In this document: piece by piece, positions 1-6,955 of the stretch
Layout of the letters: every line of letters starts with the position of its first letter
Numbering within the stretch: position 1 is the first letter of the stretch
Assembly: GCA_937930605.1 (NCBI GenBank)
Contig: CALHBZ010000344.1
Location: 1 to 14,487 of the forward strand
Length of the DNA stretch: 14,487 nt
Direction of reading: 5' to 3'
DNA from: Streptococcus oralis
GTDB taxonomy: Bacteria > Bacillota > Bacilli > Lactobacillales > Streptococcaceae
Made by a program: the position numbers and the translations under genes
Notes under the pieces: model-generated
Databases searched by the model: none
Told to the model about the DNA's origin: nothing
Seen by the model: the letters and a program-made list of their open reading frames with translations, nothing else

Positions 1-1
1 G

Positions 2-226
2 AGCCAAGTGCAGGAAGAAAAACCAGAAATTCCTTCACAAGATCAAACTAACAAATCTGCTTCTCCTCAGAATCAAGAAGCTAAACCGGATGTTCCGCTA
101 CAGACTCCAGAAAGAAAAGAGACTGCAGTCTTGCCAAATACAGGAACAGCAACAGATTCCGCCTTCTTACTAGGTCTTTTAACCGCCTTGACAGGATTGT
201 TCCTGTTCAAAAAGAGGGAAGAGTAA
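2..226 (+). CDS. LPXTG-anchored surface protein, C-terminal end (partial)
   Basis: This is the last part of a wall-anchored surface protein whose beginning lies outside the window; the frame is open to the left edge. It shows a Pro/Glu/Lys/Gln-rich hydrophilic stretch of about 40 residues, of the wall-spanning kind. A sortase A signal LPNTG follows (bases 131-145), then a hydrophobic membrane segment of about 17 residues and the basic tail KKREE. This is the standard order of a sortase substrate: sortase cleaves between Thr and Gly and links the protein to peptidoglycan. The functional domain of the protein is not visible, so its role (adhesin, enzyme or binding protein) cannot be told. A hairpin terminator follows about 60 bases downstream. 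Confidence 0.9.
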   Translation, partial: SQVQEEKPEIPSQDQTNKSASPQNQEAKPDVPLQTPERKETAVLPNTGTATDSAFLLGLLTALTGLFLFKKREE

Positions 227-286
227 GTATTTGACAAGAATCTTGTGGTTGATGGACGATAAAGAGTTCCTGAAATCGAAAGTTTA

Positions 287-315
287 GGAGAAGGCCATAT
301 GGTCTTCTCCTTTTT
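287..315 (+). terminator. Intrinsic terminator of the LPXTG protein gene
   Basis: Arms GGAGAAGGCC and GGTCTTCTCC form a 10-bp stem with one G-T wobble around an ATAT loop. Five T follow directly. It ends the surface-protein transcript and separates it from the nuclease remnant. Confidence 0.85.
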
Positions 316-323
316 CAGGCTTT

Positions 324-662
324 TTGTCAACTGAAATGAGCGACTTATGTAGAGGTCATTTGATTGGGTATCAGTTTAGTGGATTGGATGATGAAAAGAG
401 AAACCTGGTCTCTATGACCGACAGGTTCAATGCTGAAACAGATAATACTAATCAAGAAAGCATGCTTTACTATGAAAACCGTTTGGATTATTGGTTGGGC
501 AATCACCCGAACTACTATCTTGACTACAAGGTGACTCCGATTTATCAAAAGGATGAATTGATCCCGAGATAGATTGAGTTGTAGTATGTGGGAATCAATT
601 ATTTGGAAGCTGTTGCTAAAAACACAGTCAAAAAGCCGTTGGAAAACGATTTTTTGTTATAA
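324..662 (+). pseudogene. Decayed DNA/RNA non-specific endonuclease (EndA/streptodornase type)
   Basis: The reading frame encodes CRGHLIGYQFSG near its start and MLYYENRLD...HPNYYLDYKVTPIYQ later. These match, from memory, the DRGH nuclease family of streptococci (EndA, Spd/Sda streptodornases). The gene is broken in several ways. The signal peptide and N-terminal half are absent. The Asp of the DRGH motif is Cys, although the catalytic His remains. The segment after NLVSMT is shorter than in relatives. Two in-frame TAG codons (570-572 and 582-584) stand where the family has Gln, as expected from CAG to TAG changes. The frame then reads on as NYLEAVAKNTV to a stop at 660-662, which resembles the family's C-terminus and suggests an internal deletion. 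No promoter or ribosome site precedes it. It is an inactive remnant. Exact ends are uncertain. Confidence 0.72.
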
Positions 663-663
663 T
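655..663 (+). promoter_or_regulatory. Extended -10 promoter of the six-gene operon
   Basis: TGTTATAAT is a perfect extended -10 (TGnTATAAT). No good -35 is seen at the right distance. It lies in the tail of the nuclease remnant, and transcription would start near 670, about 27 bases before the first ATG. It probably drives the genes from 697 to 4176. Confidence 0.7.
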
Positions 664-696
664 TAAATTATGATTTCAGAATTAAAGGAGAAAAAC

Positions 697-933
697 ATGA
701 CATTTGAAGAAATCTTGCCTGGATTAAAGGCTAAGAAAAAATATGTACGAACGGGTTGGGGAGGGGCTGAAAACTATGTGCAACTTTTTGACACCATCGA
801 GCAAAACGGGGTTGCACTTGAAGTGACGCCTTATTTCCTAATCAACGTTTCTGGAGAGGGAGAAGGTTTTTCGATGTGGAGCCCGACACCTTGTGATGTT
901 TTGGCGACGGATTGGGTAGAAGTGCATGACTAG
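697..933 (+). CDS. DUF2829 / Tad2-like small protein
   Basis: This 78-residue protein has the look of the DUF2829 family. It starts with TFEEILPGLKAKKKYVRTGWGG, a basic and aromatic segment, and ends with a MWSPTPCDVLATDWVEV segment, both typical of that fold. The family is now linked with Tad2, a phage protein that binds and hides the cyclic ADP-ribose signal of Thoeris defence. Most cellular members have no known role, and the function here is unknown. The start at 697 is chosen because AAAGGAG lies 7 bases upstream; an upstream in-frame ATG at 670 has no ribosome site and falls at the predicted transcription start. The stop overlaps the next gene by 8 bases, so the two are translationally coupled. 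Family assignment is by pattern recall. Confidence 0.7.
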   Translation: MTFEEILPGLKAKKKYVRTGWGGAENYVQLFDTIEQNGVALEVTPYFLINVSGEGEGFSMWSPTPCDVLATDWVEVHD

Positions 934-1624
934 ACGCGTATTGATTACGGGAGCGAGTTCAGGGATCGGTCTGGCTCAAGCTCGCCTCTTTTTAGAGAAT
1001 GGCTATCAAGTTTATGGAGTTGATCAAGGAGAAAATCCAGTTTTAGATGGTGATTTCCACTTTTTACAGAGAGATTTAACCTTGGACTTGGATTCTATTT
1101 TTGGCTGGTGTCCTCAGGTGGATATTTTGTGCAATACTGCTGGAGTCTTGGACGAATATAAACCCCTATTGGAACAATCAGCGCAGGAAATGCAAGAGAT
1201 TTTTGAAATCAACTATGTGACTCCTGTCGAGCTGACTCGCTATTATTTGACACAAATGCTGGAAAATAAAAAAGGAATCATTATCAATATGTGTTCCATC
1301 GCTTCGAACCTAGCAGGAGGTGGTGGTCATGCCTATACTTCCTCTAAGCATGCCTTGGCTGGATTTACTAAGCAGTTGGCTATAGACTATGCTGAAGCTG
1401 GGATTCAGGTCTTTGGGATCGCTCCAGGTGCTGTCAAGACTGGTATGACTGCTGCGGACTTTGAACCCGGTGGCTTAGCAGACTGGGTAGCTAGTGAAAC
1501 ACCAATCAAACGCTGGATTGAGCCAGAGGAAATAGCAGAGATTAGCCTTTTCTTAGCAAGTGGAAAGGCGAGCGCCATGCAAGGACAAATCCTGACTGTG
1601 GATGGTGGCTGGAGTTTGAAGTAG
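926..1624 (+). CDS. Short-chain dehydrogenase/reductase (SDR, FabG-like)
   Basis: This is a classical SDR of 232 residues that would oxidise or reduce an alcohol or ketone with NAD(P)(H) in the cytoplasm. The nucleotide-binding motif TGASSGIG is at residues 8-15, and NTAG (for NNAG) at 70-73. The catalytic tetrad is N96, S124, Y137 and K141 in the YTSSK motif. The C-terminal GQILTVDGGW closes the fold. Asp33 after the second strand suggests NAD(H) rather than NADP(H). The length is a little short of the usual 240-250 because the region after the first strand is compact. The substrate cannot be told, and annotation as 3-oxoacyl-ACP reductase would be over-precise. The ATG overlaps the end of the upstream gene, and the Nudix gene follows after 9 bases. 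Confidence 0.88.
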   Translation: MTRRVLITGASSGIGLAQARLFLENGYQVYGVDQGENPVLDGDFHFLQRDLTLDLDSIFGWCPQVDILCNTAGVLDEYKPLLEQSAQEMQEIFEINYVTPVELTRYYLTQMLENKKGIIINMCSIASNLAGGGGHAYTSSKHALAGFTKQLAIDYAEAGIQVFGIAPGAVKTGMTAADFEPGGLADWVASETPIKRWIEPEEIAEISLFLASGKASAMQGQILTVDGGWSLK

Positions 1625-1633
1625 GAGGAATGG

Positions 1634-2134
1634 ATGGAAATCAAAAATCACTTTGGCGTCTATGGTGTTTGCTTTGAAAATGGGAAGTTGCTTTGCATTG
1701 AGAAAACGAGAGGACCCTATCAAAATCGTTATGATCTACCGGGTGGTAGCCAGGAAGTAGGTGAGGGGCTCACGGAAACACTTGCCAGAGAGCTTCAAGA
1801 AGAGACAGGATATACTCTCAGTAGTTATTCAAAACCTAGAATCTATGATGTGCTGGTTCAAGAAGATGGGCAAGACTTTGCAGTACACCATATCATGGCC
1901 TTTTATGATATAGTACTTGATTTCGAACGCTATCAAAAATCACTTCCTCATGAAGTTCTTGACGGAAGTAATGATTCAGCAAATGCACTTTGGTTGAATT
2001 TGGAAGAAATTACTGCCGATAATGCTTCTCCTTTAGTGTTGCAGGTTAAGGCAGAGTTACTAGGATTTCCAGAATTAGATATGACAAGCTATAGAAATTG
2101 GAAGGTGAAGAAGGGGGATAATGGAACTATTTAA
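1634..2134 (+). CDS. Nudix hydrolase
   Basis: This 166-residue protein would hydrolyse a nucleoside diphosphate linked to another group, releasing a phosphorylated product with Mg2+. The Nudix box is complete at residues 38-60: G38, E44, R52-E53-L54, E56-E57 and G59, in the order GX5EX7REUXEEXGU. The N-terminal FGVYGVCFENGKLLCIEKT is the first strand pair of the fold, and PGG precedes the box. The substrate is not evident. The ATG at 1634 has GGAGG just upstream (1624-1628) and follows the SDR stop by 9 bases. Its end overlaps the GNAT gene by 14 bases. Confidence 0.88.
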   Translation: MEIKNHFGVYGVCFENGKLLCIEKTRGPYQNRYDLPGGSQEVGEGLTETLARELQEETGYTLSSYSKPRIYDVLVQEDGQDFAVHHIMAFYDIVLDFERYQKSLPHEVLDGSNDSANALWLNLEEITADNASPLVLQVKAELLGFPELDMTSYRNWKVKKGDNGTI

Positions 2135-2849
2135 AACATGGAAGAAAAATATGGTTCTCTATGGTCTTAAATCTCAAATCGGAACTGTCTACCGAAACAG
2201 TGATAGGACAACAAGCTTTTATGATGTTGGGAATTTTCTATACCTAGCGGGGAAGTTGAATTCCAGATTTTGGGAAGATTTTGTTAGGAAATATGGTTTA
2301 GATTATAAGATTATTATTTCAGAAAATACCAATTGGCAAGATTTTCTGCATCGGAAAGTGGGGCTAATTTCTTTTACTCGCTATTCTTTTAAAGATAAGG
2401 CAAATTTTCAAGTTGAATTTCTAAATGATCTAGTTACTCATTTAGAGGAAGGTTACAGTATTGTGCCTATTGATAATCATATTTATAACTGCTTTTCTGA
2501 GGAAGAATGGTCACAAGATTTAAAGGGAGATTTTGAGTCCTATCAGGATTTTGCTTTAAAAGGTGGATTTGGCTTTGTGGTTCTTAAAAATAATGAACTG
2601 ATTGCTGGGATTTCCTCAGGGTTAGTTTACCGTGGAGCAGTTGAAGTGGAAGTTGCAACTAGACCAAATGAACAAGGAAAAGGATTTGCTAAAAAGCTTG
2701 GTGCTGCAATGATTCTAGAGAGTTTAAATAGAGATATGTTTCCTCTCTGGGATGCTCATAACGAGGCTTCCAAAAAAGTAGCAGAATTTTTAGGATATGA
2801 GTTAGTTGAACCTTATGAAGCTTTTGAACTAGATGAAAGCGGCATATAA
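2121..2849 (+). CDS. GNAT family acetyltransferase
   Basis: This is a 242-residue two-part protein. The first 110 or so residues form an N-terminal region seen in the larger GNAT acetyltransferases of Gram-positive bacteria (the GNAT_acetyltran/ZmaR-like group). The second half carries the acetyl-CoA fold. The pyrophosphate-binding motif A is RPNEQGKGFA, with Q185-G186-K187-G188-F189-A190, after the strand VEVEVATR. The C-terminal LWDAHNEASKKVAEFLGY is the usual motif B, in which an Asn and a Tyr/Phe contact CoA. It should acetylate an amine on a small molecule or protein; the acceptor is unknown. AAGGGGG at 2111-2117 is the ribosome site. The start lies inside the Nudix gene, in another frame. 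A 41-base gap separates it from the next gene. Confidence 0.82.
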   Translation: MELFKTWKKNMVLYGLKSQIGTVYRNSDRTTSFYDVGNFLYLAGKLNSRFWEDFVRKYGLDYKIIISENTNWQDFLHRKVGLISFTRYSFKDKANFQVEFLNDLVTHLEEGYSIVPIDNHIYNCFSEEEWSQDLKGDFESYQDFALKGGFGFVVLKNNELIAGISSGLVYRGAVEVEVATRPNEQGKGFAKKLGAAMILESLNRDMFPLWDAHNEASKKVAEFLGYELVEPYEAFELDESGI

Positions 2850-2890
2850 TGATATCTGATATTGTATCTCTTAAGACGAGGTGAATGGAC

Positions 2891-3739
2891 ATGCAAAACC
2901 AACTGGCTCTTAGTGGAGAAAAAATTATTGAAAAAGTTTATCCTCAGTTATTGCACCATGTCGGAATGATTCGTGGGGAATATTTGCTAAGAGAGCTTAA
3001 CCAAAACATCTTGTTACCAAGTTGTCAGCAATTTGTAAAAGATTATCTATCCACTATCTGCTCCTTGTACTCAGATGAAGAAGTCTGGTATCGTTTTTCT
3101 GAATTAACGAGTATGGAAGCTAATTGTTTAGAGGGGACTAAAGAGTATTTTGATGAACGCCATCCCTTGTTTGGTTACAGAGGGACTAGGCGTTTACTGG
3201 CGTGTCCGGATGAATTTCAGGCTGAGGTAAATGTCGTTACAGATGTTTATCAAACCAATCCCAATTTGTCTGTTATTTTTCCTTTTGTCAATGATGCCGA
3301 ACAATTAAAACAAGCCATTACAGTGTTACGTCAGCATGGTTTTACTGGGAAAGTCGGTACGATGATTGAATTGCCGTCAGCTTATTTTGACTTAGACAGG
3401 ATACTGGAAGCGGGAATTTCAAAGATTGTAGTTGGAATGAATGATTTGACTTCATTTGTTTTTGCGACTGTGAGAAATAGTCAATGGCATGATAAGGAAA
3501 GTCCAATTATGTTAGACTTACTCCGACAAATGAAGGAAAAAGCAAAGACTAAAAAGATTGACTTTGCTGTAGCAGGTTATCTGAATCTTTCTTTCATACA
3601 AAAAATGAATCAGATGGAGATTAAGTGCATTATCCACTATAGTTCTATTCCAGAGATTTTTGATTTAGAAATTGAACATCCAGACCATCTCAAACACATA
3701 AAAGAAAAAAGTAAAAAATTACAAAGGAGCAACCTATGA
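2891..3739 (+). CDS. Stand-alone PEP-utilising-enzyme C-terminal barrel, catalytic Cys absent
   Basis: This 282-residue protein matches the C-terminal TIM barrel of PEP synthase and pyruvate phosphate dikinase. In order it shows SELTSMEAN, FGYRGTRR at residues 94-101 (phosphate-binding Arg), IFPFVNDAEQL, MIELPSA with metal-binding E160, and GMNDLT with metal-binding D185. The ATP-grasp domain and the swivelling His domain are absent: the protein begins shortly before the barrel. In PpsA a GICGQ motif supplies the catalytic Cys. Here the aligned stretch is FAVAGY, with A228 at the Cys position, so PEP/pyruvate proton transfer is unlikely. It may bind PEP or a similar ligand, or have a new activity. 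The start at 2891 is preferred over the in-frame ATG at 2885 because GAGGTG (2878-2883) is 7 bases before it, against 1 base for 2885. It overlaps the ASCH gene by 4 bases (ATGA). Confidence 0.75.
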   Translation: MQNQLALSGEKIIEKVYPQLLHHVGMIRGEYLLRELNQNILLPSCQQFVKDYLSTICSLYSDEEVWYRFSELTSMEANCLEGTKEYFDERHPLFGYRGTRRLLACPDEFQAEVNVVTDVYQTNPNLSVIFPFVNDAEQLKQAITVLRQHGFTGKVGTMIELPSAYFDLDRILEAGISKIVVGMNDLTSFVFATVRNSQWHDKESPIMLDLLRQMKEKAKTKKIDFAVAGYLNLSFIQKMNQMEIKCIIHYSSIPEIFDLEIEHPDHLKHIKEKSKKLQRSNL

Positions 3740-4176
3740 CACCGCAAGAAATGTGGAATGCCTATAAGAAAATTAACCCTTCTATCGGAGATGAGATAGA
3801 TGCTTGGGCTTTTGGAGTAGAAGCCGATCTCTTGGCAGACTTGGTTTTAAAAGGCGAAAAGACGGCAACCGCCTCAGCCTACGACCTCTACTCGATGGAG
3901 GACGAACCCCTTCCGCAAGAAGGGACCTTTGATATCATTTTAGATAGCCAAGATCAGGCTGTCTGTATTGTCAAAATTACCAAGGTTTCTGTTGAACCCT
4001 TCAATCAAGTTTCTGCTGAACATGCCTTTAAGGAAGGGGAAGGTGACAAATCCCTAGCCTATTGGCGTCAGGTTCATGAGGACTGTTTCGCCGAGTGGCT
4101 GCGAGAGGCAGGACTAACTTTTACGCCTGATAGCAAGGTTGTTTTAGAAGAATTTCGCAAGGTTTATCCACAGTAA
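3736..4176 (+). CDS. ASCH domain protein
   Basis: This is a 146-residue protein of the ASCH family, a beta-barrel related to PUA domains that binds RNA or modified nucleosides. The signature GEKTATASAY is at residues 40-49, near the usual ligand pocket. The EGEGDKSLAYWRQVH segment near residues 99-113 is the other conserved block of the bacterial single-domain group. Relatives include E. coli YqfB, an N4-acetylcytidine amidohydrolase, and an ASCH ribonuclease from Zymomonas. The exact activity here cannot be told. The ATGA overlap with the upstream gene shows tight coupling. It is the last gene of the operon, and a weak terminator-like element follows. Confidence 0.85.
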   Translation: MTPQEMWNAYKKINPSIGDEIDAWAFGVEADLLADLVLKGEKTATASAYDLYSMEDEPLPQEGTFDIILDSQDQAVCIVKITKVSVEPFNQVSAEHAFKEGEGDKSLAYWRQVHEDCFAEWLREAGLTFTPDSKVVLEEFRKVYPQ

Positions 4177-4196
4177 ACTTCAGTAGAAAGAAAGTT

Positions 4197-4223
4197 TTGG
4201 AAATTACCGTCCAATCCTTTTTT
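4197..4223 (+). terminator. Weak terminator-like hairpin after the ASCH gene
   Basis: TTGGA and TCCAA form a short 5-bp stem with an 8-base loop, followed by TCC and six T. The stem is short and AT-rich, so read-through into pepN is likely. Confidence 0.35.
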
Positions 4224-4236
4224 CTTAAGCAAAACA

Positions 4237-4245
4237 TGATATAAT
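4237..4245 (+). promoter_or_regulatory. Extended -10 promoter of pepN
   Basis: TGATATAAT is a perfect extended -10 element. The -35 region (CTTTTT) is poor. Transcription would start near 4252, giving a leader of about 47 bases that holds the inner part of a hairpin. Confidence 0.7.
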
Positions 4246-4281
4246 AAGTTTGTTTGAAGAAGAGCAGCAGCTCTTAAACTT
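4246..4281 (+). repeat. Two-tier inverted repeat at the start of the pepN leader
   Basis: The inner arms AAGAGC (4260-4265) and GCTCTT (4270-4275) pair perfectly around AGCA. The outer arms AAGTTT (4246-4251) and AAACTT (4276-4281) also pair, with 8 unpaired bases on the left side only. The right arm ends 4 bases before the TAGGAG ribosome site. No T-run follows, so it is not a terminator. The outer left arm lies just before the predicted transcription start, so in RNA only the inner hairpin may form. Confidence 0.6.
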
Positions 4282-4298
4282 AGAATAGGAGAAAAACT

Positions 4299-6845
4299 AT
4301 GCAAGCAGTTGAACATTTTATTACGCAATTTGTTCCTGAACATTATGATTTATTTTTAGACTTGAGTCGTGAGACTAAGGCATTTTCTGGGAAGGTGAGC
4401 ATCACTGGTCAAGCGAAAAGTGACCGTATTTCCCTTCATCAAAAAGACTTGGAAATCGCTTCTGTAGAAGTTGCGGGTCAAGCTCGTCCATTTACAGTTG
4501 ATCATGAAAATGAAGCCCTTCATATCGAACTTGCTGATGCAGGTCAAGTTGAATTGGTTATCGCATTTTCAGGAAAAATCACAGACAATATGACAGGGAT
4601 TTACCCTTCTTACTATACTGTTGATGGAGTGAAGAAGGAAGTCTTGTCTACTCAATTCGAGAGCCATTTTGCTCGTGAAGCCTTCCCGTGTGTGGACGAG
4701 CCAGAAGCCAAAGCAACCTTTGATCTTGCTCTACGTTTTGACCAAGCAGAAGGTGAAGTGGCCTTGTCCAACATGCCTGAGATTGATGTTGAAAACCGTA
4801 AGGAAACAGGTATCTGGAAGTTTGAAACGACACCTCGCATGTCTTCATACTTGTTGGCTTTTGTCGCTGGTGATTTGCAAGGTGTGACCGCTAAAACCAA
4901 GAATGGTACCCTCGTTGGTGTATACTCTACCAAAGCACATCCACTTTCTAACCTTGATTTCTCACTAGACATCGCTGTTCGCTCAATTGAGTTTTACGAA
5001 GATTACTACGGAGTCAAGTACCCAATCCCTCAATCGCTCCATATCGCCCTTCCTGACTTCTCAGCGGGTGCTATGGAAAACTGGGGTCTTGTAACTTACC
5101 GTGAAGTTTATTTAGTTGTGGATGAGAACTCTACCTTTGCCAGCCGTCAACAAGTTGCCCTTGTCATTGCCCATGAGCTTGCTCACCAATGGTTTGGTAA
5201 CCTTGTGACTATGAAGTGGTGGGATGACCTCTGGCTCAATGAAAGCTTCGCTAACATGATGGAATACGTCTGTGTCGATGCCATTGAGCCAACTTGGAAT
5301 ATCTTTGAAGACTTCCAAACAGGTGGTGTTCCAGCGGCGCTTAAACGCGATGCGACAGATGGTGTTCAATCTGTTCACGTTGAAGTCAAACACCCAGATG
5401 AAATCAATACCCTCTTTGACGGAGCTATCGTCTATGCCAAAGGAAGTCGTCTCATGCACATGCTTCGTCGTTGGCTCGGTGATGCTGATTTTGCCAAAGG
5501 TTTGCATGCCTACTTTGAAAAACACCAATATGGAAATACCATCGGTCGTGACCTATGGAATGCACTTGGTCAAGCGTCAGGCCGTGATGTCGCAGCCTTC
5601 ATGGATTCTTGGTTGGAGCAACCTGGTTACCCAGTTCTCACTGTAAAAGTTGAAAATGATGTCTTGAAGATTTCACAAAAACAATTCTTTATCGGTGAGC
5701 ACGAAGACAAGAACCGTCTCTGGGTTGTGCCACTTAACAGCAACTGGAAAGGCTTGCCTGATACACTTGAAACTGAAAGTATCGAAATCCCTGGCTACGC
5801 TGCTCTTCTTGCTGAAAACAAAGAAGCTCTTTGTCTCAACACTGAAAATACAGCCCACTACATTACCGACTATCAAGGAGACTTGTTAGATGCCGTTCTT
5901 GCTGATCTAGAGACACTTGATAACACAAGCAAACTGCAAATCGTTCAAGAACGTCGTTTGCTTGCTGAAGCAGGGCACATTTCTTATGCTGACTTGCTCC
6001 CAGTCCTTGATAAACTTGCCAAGGAAGAGTCTTACTTGGTAGTTTCAGCTGTTTCTCAAGTGATTGCTGCCCTCGAGCGCTTTATTGATGAAGGAACAGA
6101 AACTGAGAGAGTCTTTAACAGTCTAGTTGCTAAATTGGCTCGTCACAACTATGACCGTCTTGGTTTTGAAGCCAAAGATGGGGAATCAGATGAGGATGAA
6201 TTGGTTCGTCAGTTGACCATTTCCATGATGATTCGCTCTAATGATGCAGAAGCTAGTCAAGTCGCTAGCCAAATCTTTGCGGCTCACAAGGAAAATCTTG
6301 CAGGACTTCCAGCAGCAATCCGTGCTCAAGTTCTCATCAATGAAATGAAACACCATGAGACCAAGGATTTGGTCGCAACTTATCTGGACCTCTACACTCA
6401 TGCGACGGATGCGGTCTTTAAACGCCAGCTGGCAGGAGCTCTTGCGTACAGTACAGATGCCGACAATATCCAAACCTTGATTGGCTCATGGAAGGACAAA
6501 TTTGTAGTGAAACCACAAGACCTTTCTTCATGGTACCTCCAATTCCTCGGACACCAAGCTACCCAAGAAACTGTTTGGGTTTGGGCGCGAGAAAACTGGG
6601 ATTGGATCAAGGCAGCCCTTGGTGGTGATATGAGCTTTGATAGTTTTGTTATCTTCCCATCACACATCTTTAAAACAGAGCAACGCTTGGCAGAGTACAA
6701 GGAATTCTTTGAACCGCAACTTTCTGACCTCGCTCTTAGCCGAAACATCCGTATGGGAATCAAGGATATCGCAGCGCGTGTTGACTTGATTAAGCGTGAG
6801 AAAGCAGCAGTAGAAACTGTTGTAGCTCAATATGCTAAAGTTTAA
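4299..6845 (+). CDS. pepN: Aminopeptidase N, M1 family (lysyl aminopeptidase)
   Basis: This 848-residue cytoplasmic zinc metallopeptidase removes N-terminal amino acids from peptides and serves the peptide nutrition typical of lactic streptococci. The substrate-anchoring motif GAMEN is at residues 257-261. The zinc motif HELAH is at 292-296, with the third ligand E315 in NESFA exactly 19 residues after H296. The catalytic Tyr is Y379 in GAIVYAKG. The C-terminal 400 residues form the helical ERAP1-like domain. There is no signal peptide. Full length matches PepN of streptococci and lactococci. TAGGAG at 4286-4291 precedes the ATG. It is a single-gene unit with its own promoter and strong terminator, lying directly upstream of ciaRH as in S. 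pneumoniae. Confidence 0.97.
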   Translation: MQAVEHFITQFVPEHYDLFLDLSRETKAFSGKVSITGQAKSDRISLHQKDLEIASVEVAGQARPFTVDHENEALHIELADAGQVELVIAFSGKITDNMTGIYPSYYTVDGVKKEVLSTQFESHFAREAFPCVDEPEAKATFDLALRFDQAEGEVALSNMPEIDVENRKETGIWKFETTPRMSSYLLAFVAGDLQGVTAKTKNGTLVGVYSTKAHPLSNLDFSLDIAVRSIEFYEDYYGVKYPIPQSLHIALPDFSAGAMENWGLVTYREVYLVVDENSTFASRQQVALVIAHELAHQWFGNLVTMKWWDDLWLNESFANMMEYVCVDAIEPTWNIFEDFQTGGVPAALKRDATDGVQSVHVEVKHPDEINTLFDGAIVYAKGSRLMHMLRRWLGDADFAKGLHAYFEKHQYGNTIGRDLWNALGQASGRDVAAFMDSWLEQPGYPVLTVKVENDVLKISQKQFFIGEHEDKNRLWVVPLNSNWKGLPDTLETESIEIPGYAALLAENKEALCLNTENTAHYITDYQGDLLDAVLADLETLDNTSKLQIVQERRLLAEAGHISYADLLPVLDKLAKEESYLVVSAVSQVIAALERFIDEGTETERVFNSLVAKLARHNYDRLGFEAKDGESDEDELVRQLTISMMIRSNDAEASQVASQIFAAHKENLAGLPAAIRAQVLINEMKHHETKDLVATYLDLYTHATDAVFKRQLAGALAYSTDADNIQTLIGSWKDKFVVKPQDLSSWYLQFLGHQATQETVWVWARENWDWIKAALGGDMSFDSFVIFPSHIFKTEQRLAEYKEFFEPQLSDLALSRNIRMGIKDIAARVDLIKREKAAVETVVAQYAKV

Positions 6846-6863
6846 TTCGTTCGAAATGTAAAT

Positions 6864-6912
6864 AAAAAACTCAACTTTCTATCTGAAAATAAGAGAGAGT
6901 TGAGTTTTTTTT
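6864..6912 (+). terminator. Strong terminator between pepN and ciaR
   Basis: The left arm 6864-6880 and right arm 6894-6910 form a 17-bp stem with one G-T wobble around a 13-base loop. The left arm starts with six A and the right arm ends in an eight-T run, so it could stop transcription from both sides. Confidence 0.88.
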
Positions 6913-6931
6913 AAGGCAATTTTGGTATAAT
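6910..6931 (+). promoter_or_regulatory. ciaRH promoter with a CiaR half-box
   Basis: TGGTATAAT at 6923-6931 is a perfect extended -10. Just upstream, TTTAAG (6910-6915) is followed by 5 bases and TTTGGT (6921-6926). The known CiaR site is TTTAAG-N5-TTTAAG, so the first half is perfect and the second matches only in TTT. This may be a weak autoregulatory site or chance, since the first half overlaps the T-run of the pepN terminator. AAGGAGG before the ATG at 6956 is the ribosome site. Confidence 0.65.
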
Positions 6932-6955
6932 AATCATAACAAGGAGGAGTTTCTG

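Noticed and set aside
231..263. TTGACA at 231-236 considered as a promoter for the nuclease remnant.
   Set aside because: No acceptable -10 lies 16-18 bases downstream, and a terminator follows at 287-315.
2850..2890. The gap between the GNAT and PEP-barrel genes considered as a promoter or operon break.
   Set aside because: It has small repeats such as GATATC but no good -10/-35 pair and no terminator, so the genes are treated as one operon.
697..4176. The six-gene operon considered as an anti-phage defence island.
   Set aside because: There is no effector such as a nuclease, TIR, membrane toxin or NADase, and no mobile element. Only the Tad2-like family link points that way, so it is reported as an open question instead.
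5112..5528. A long open frame on the minus strand inside pepN.
   Set aside because: It is a shadow of a strongly coding, motif-rich gene; it has no ribosome site and no recognisable domain.
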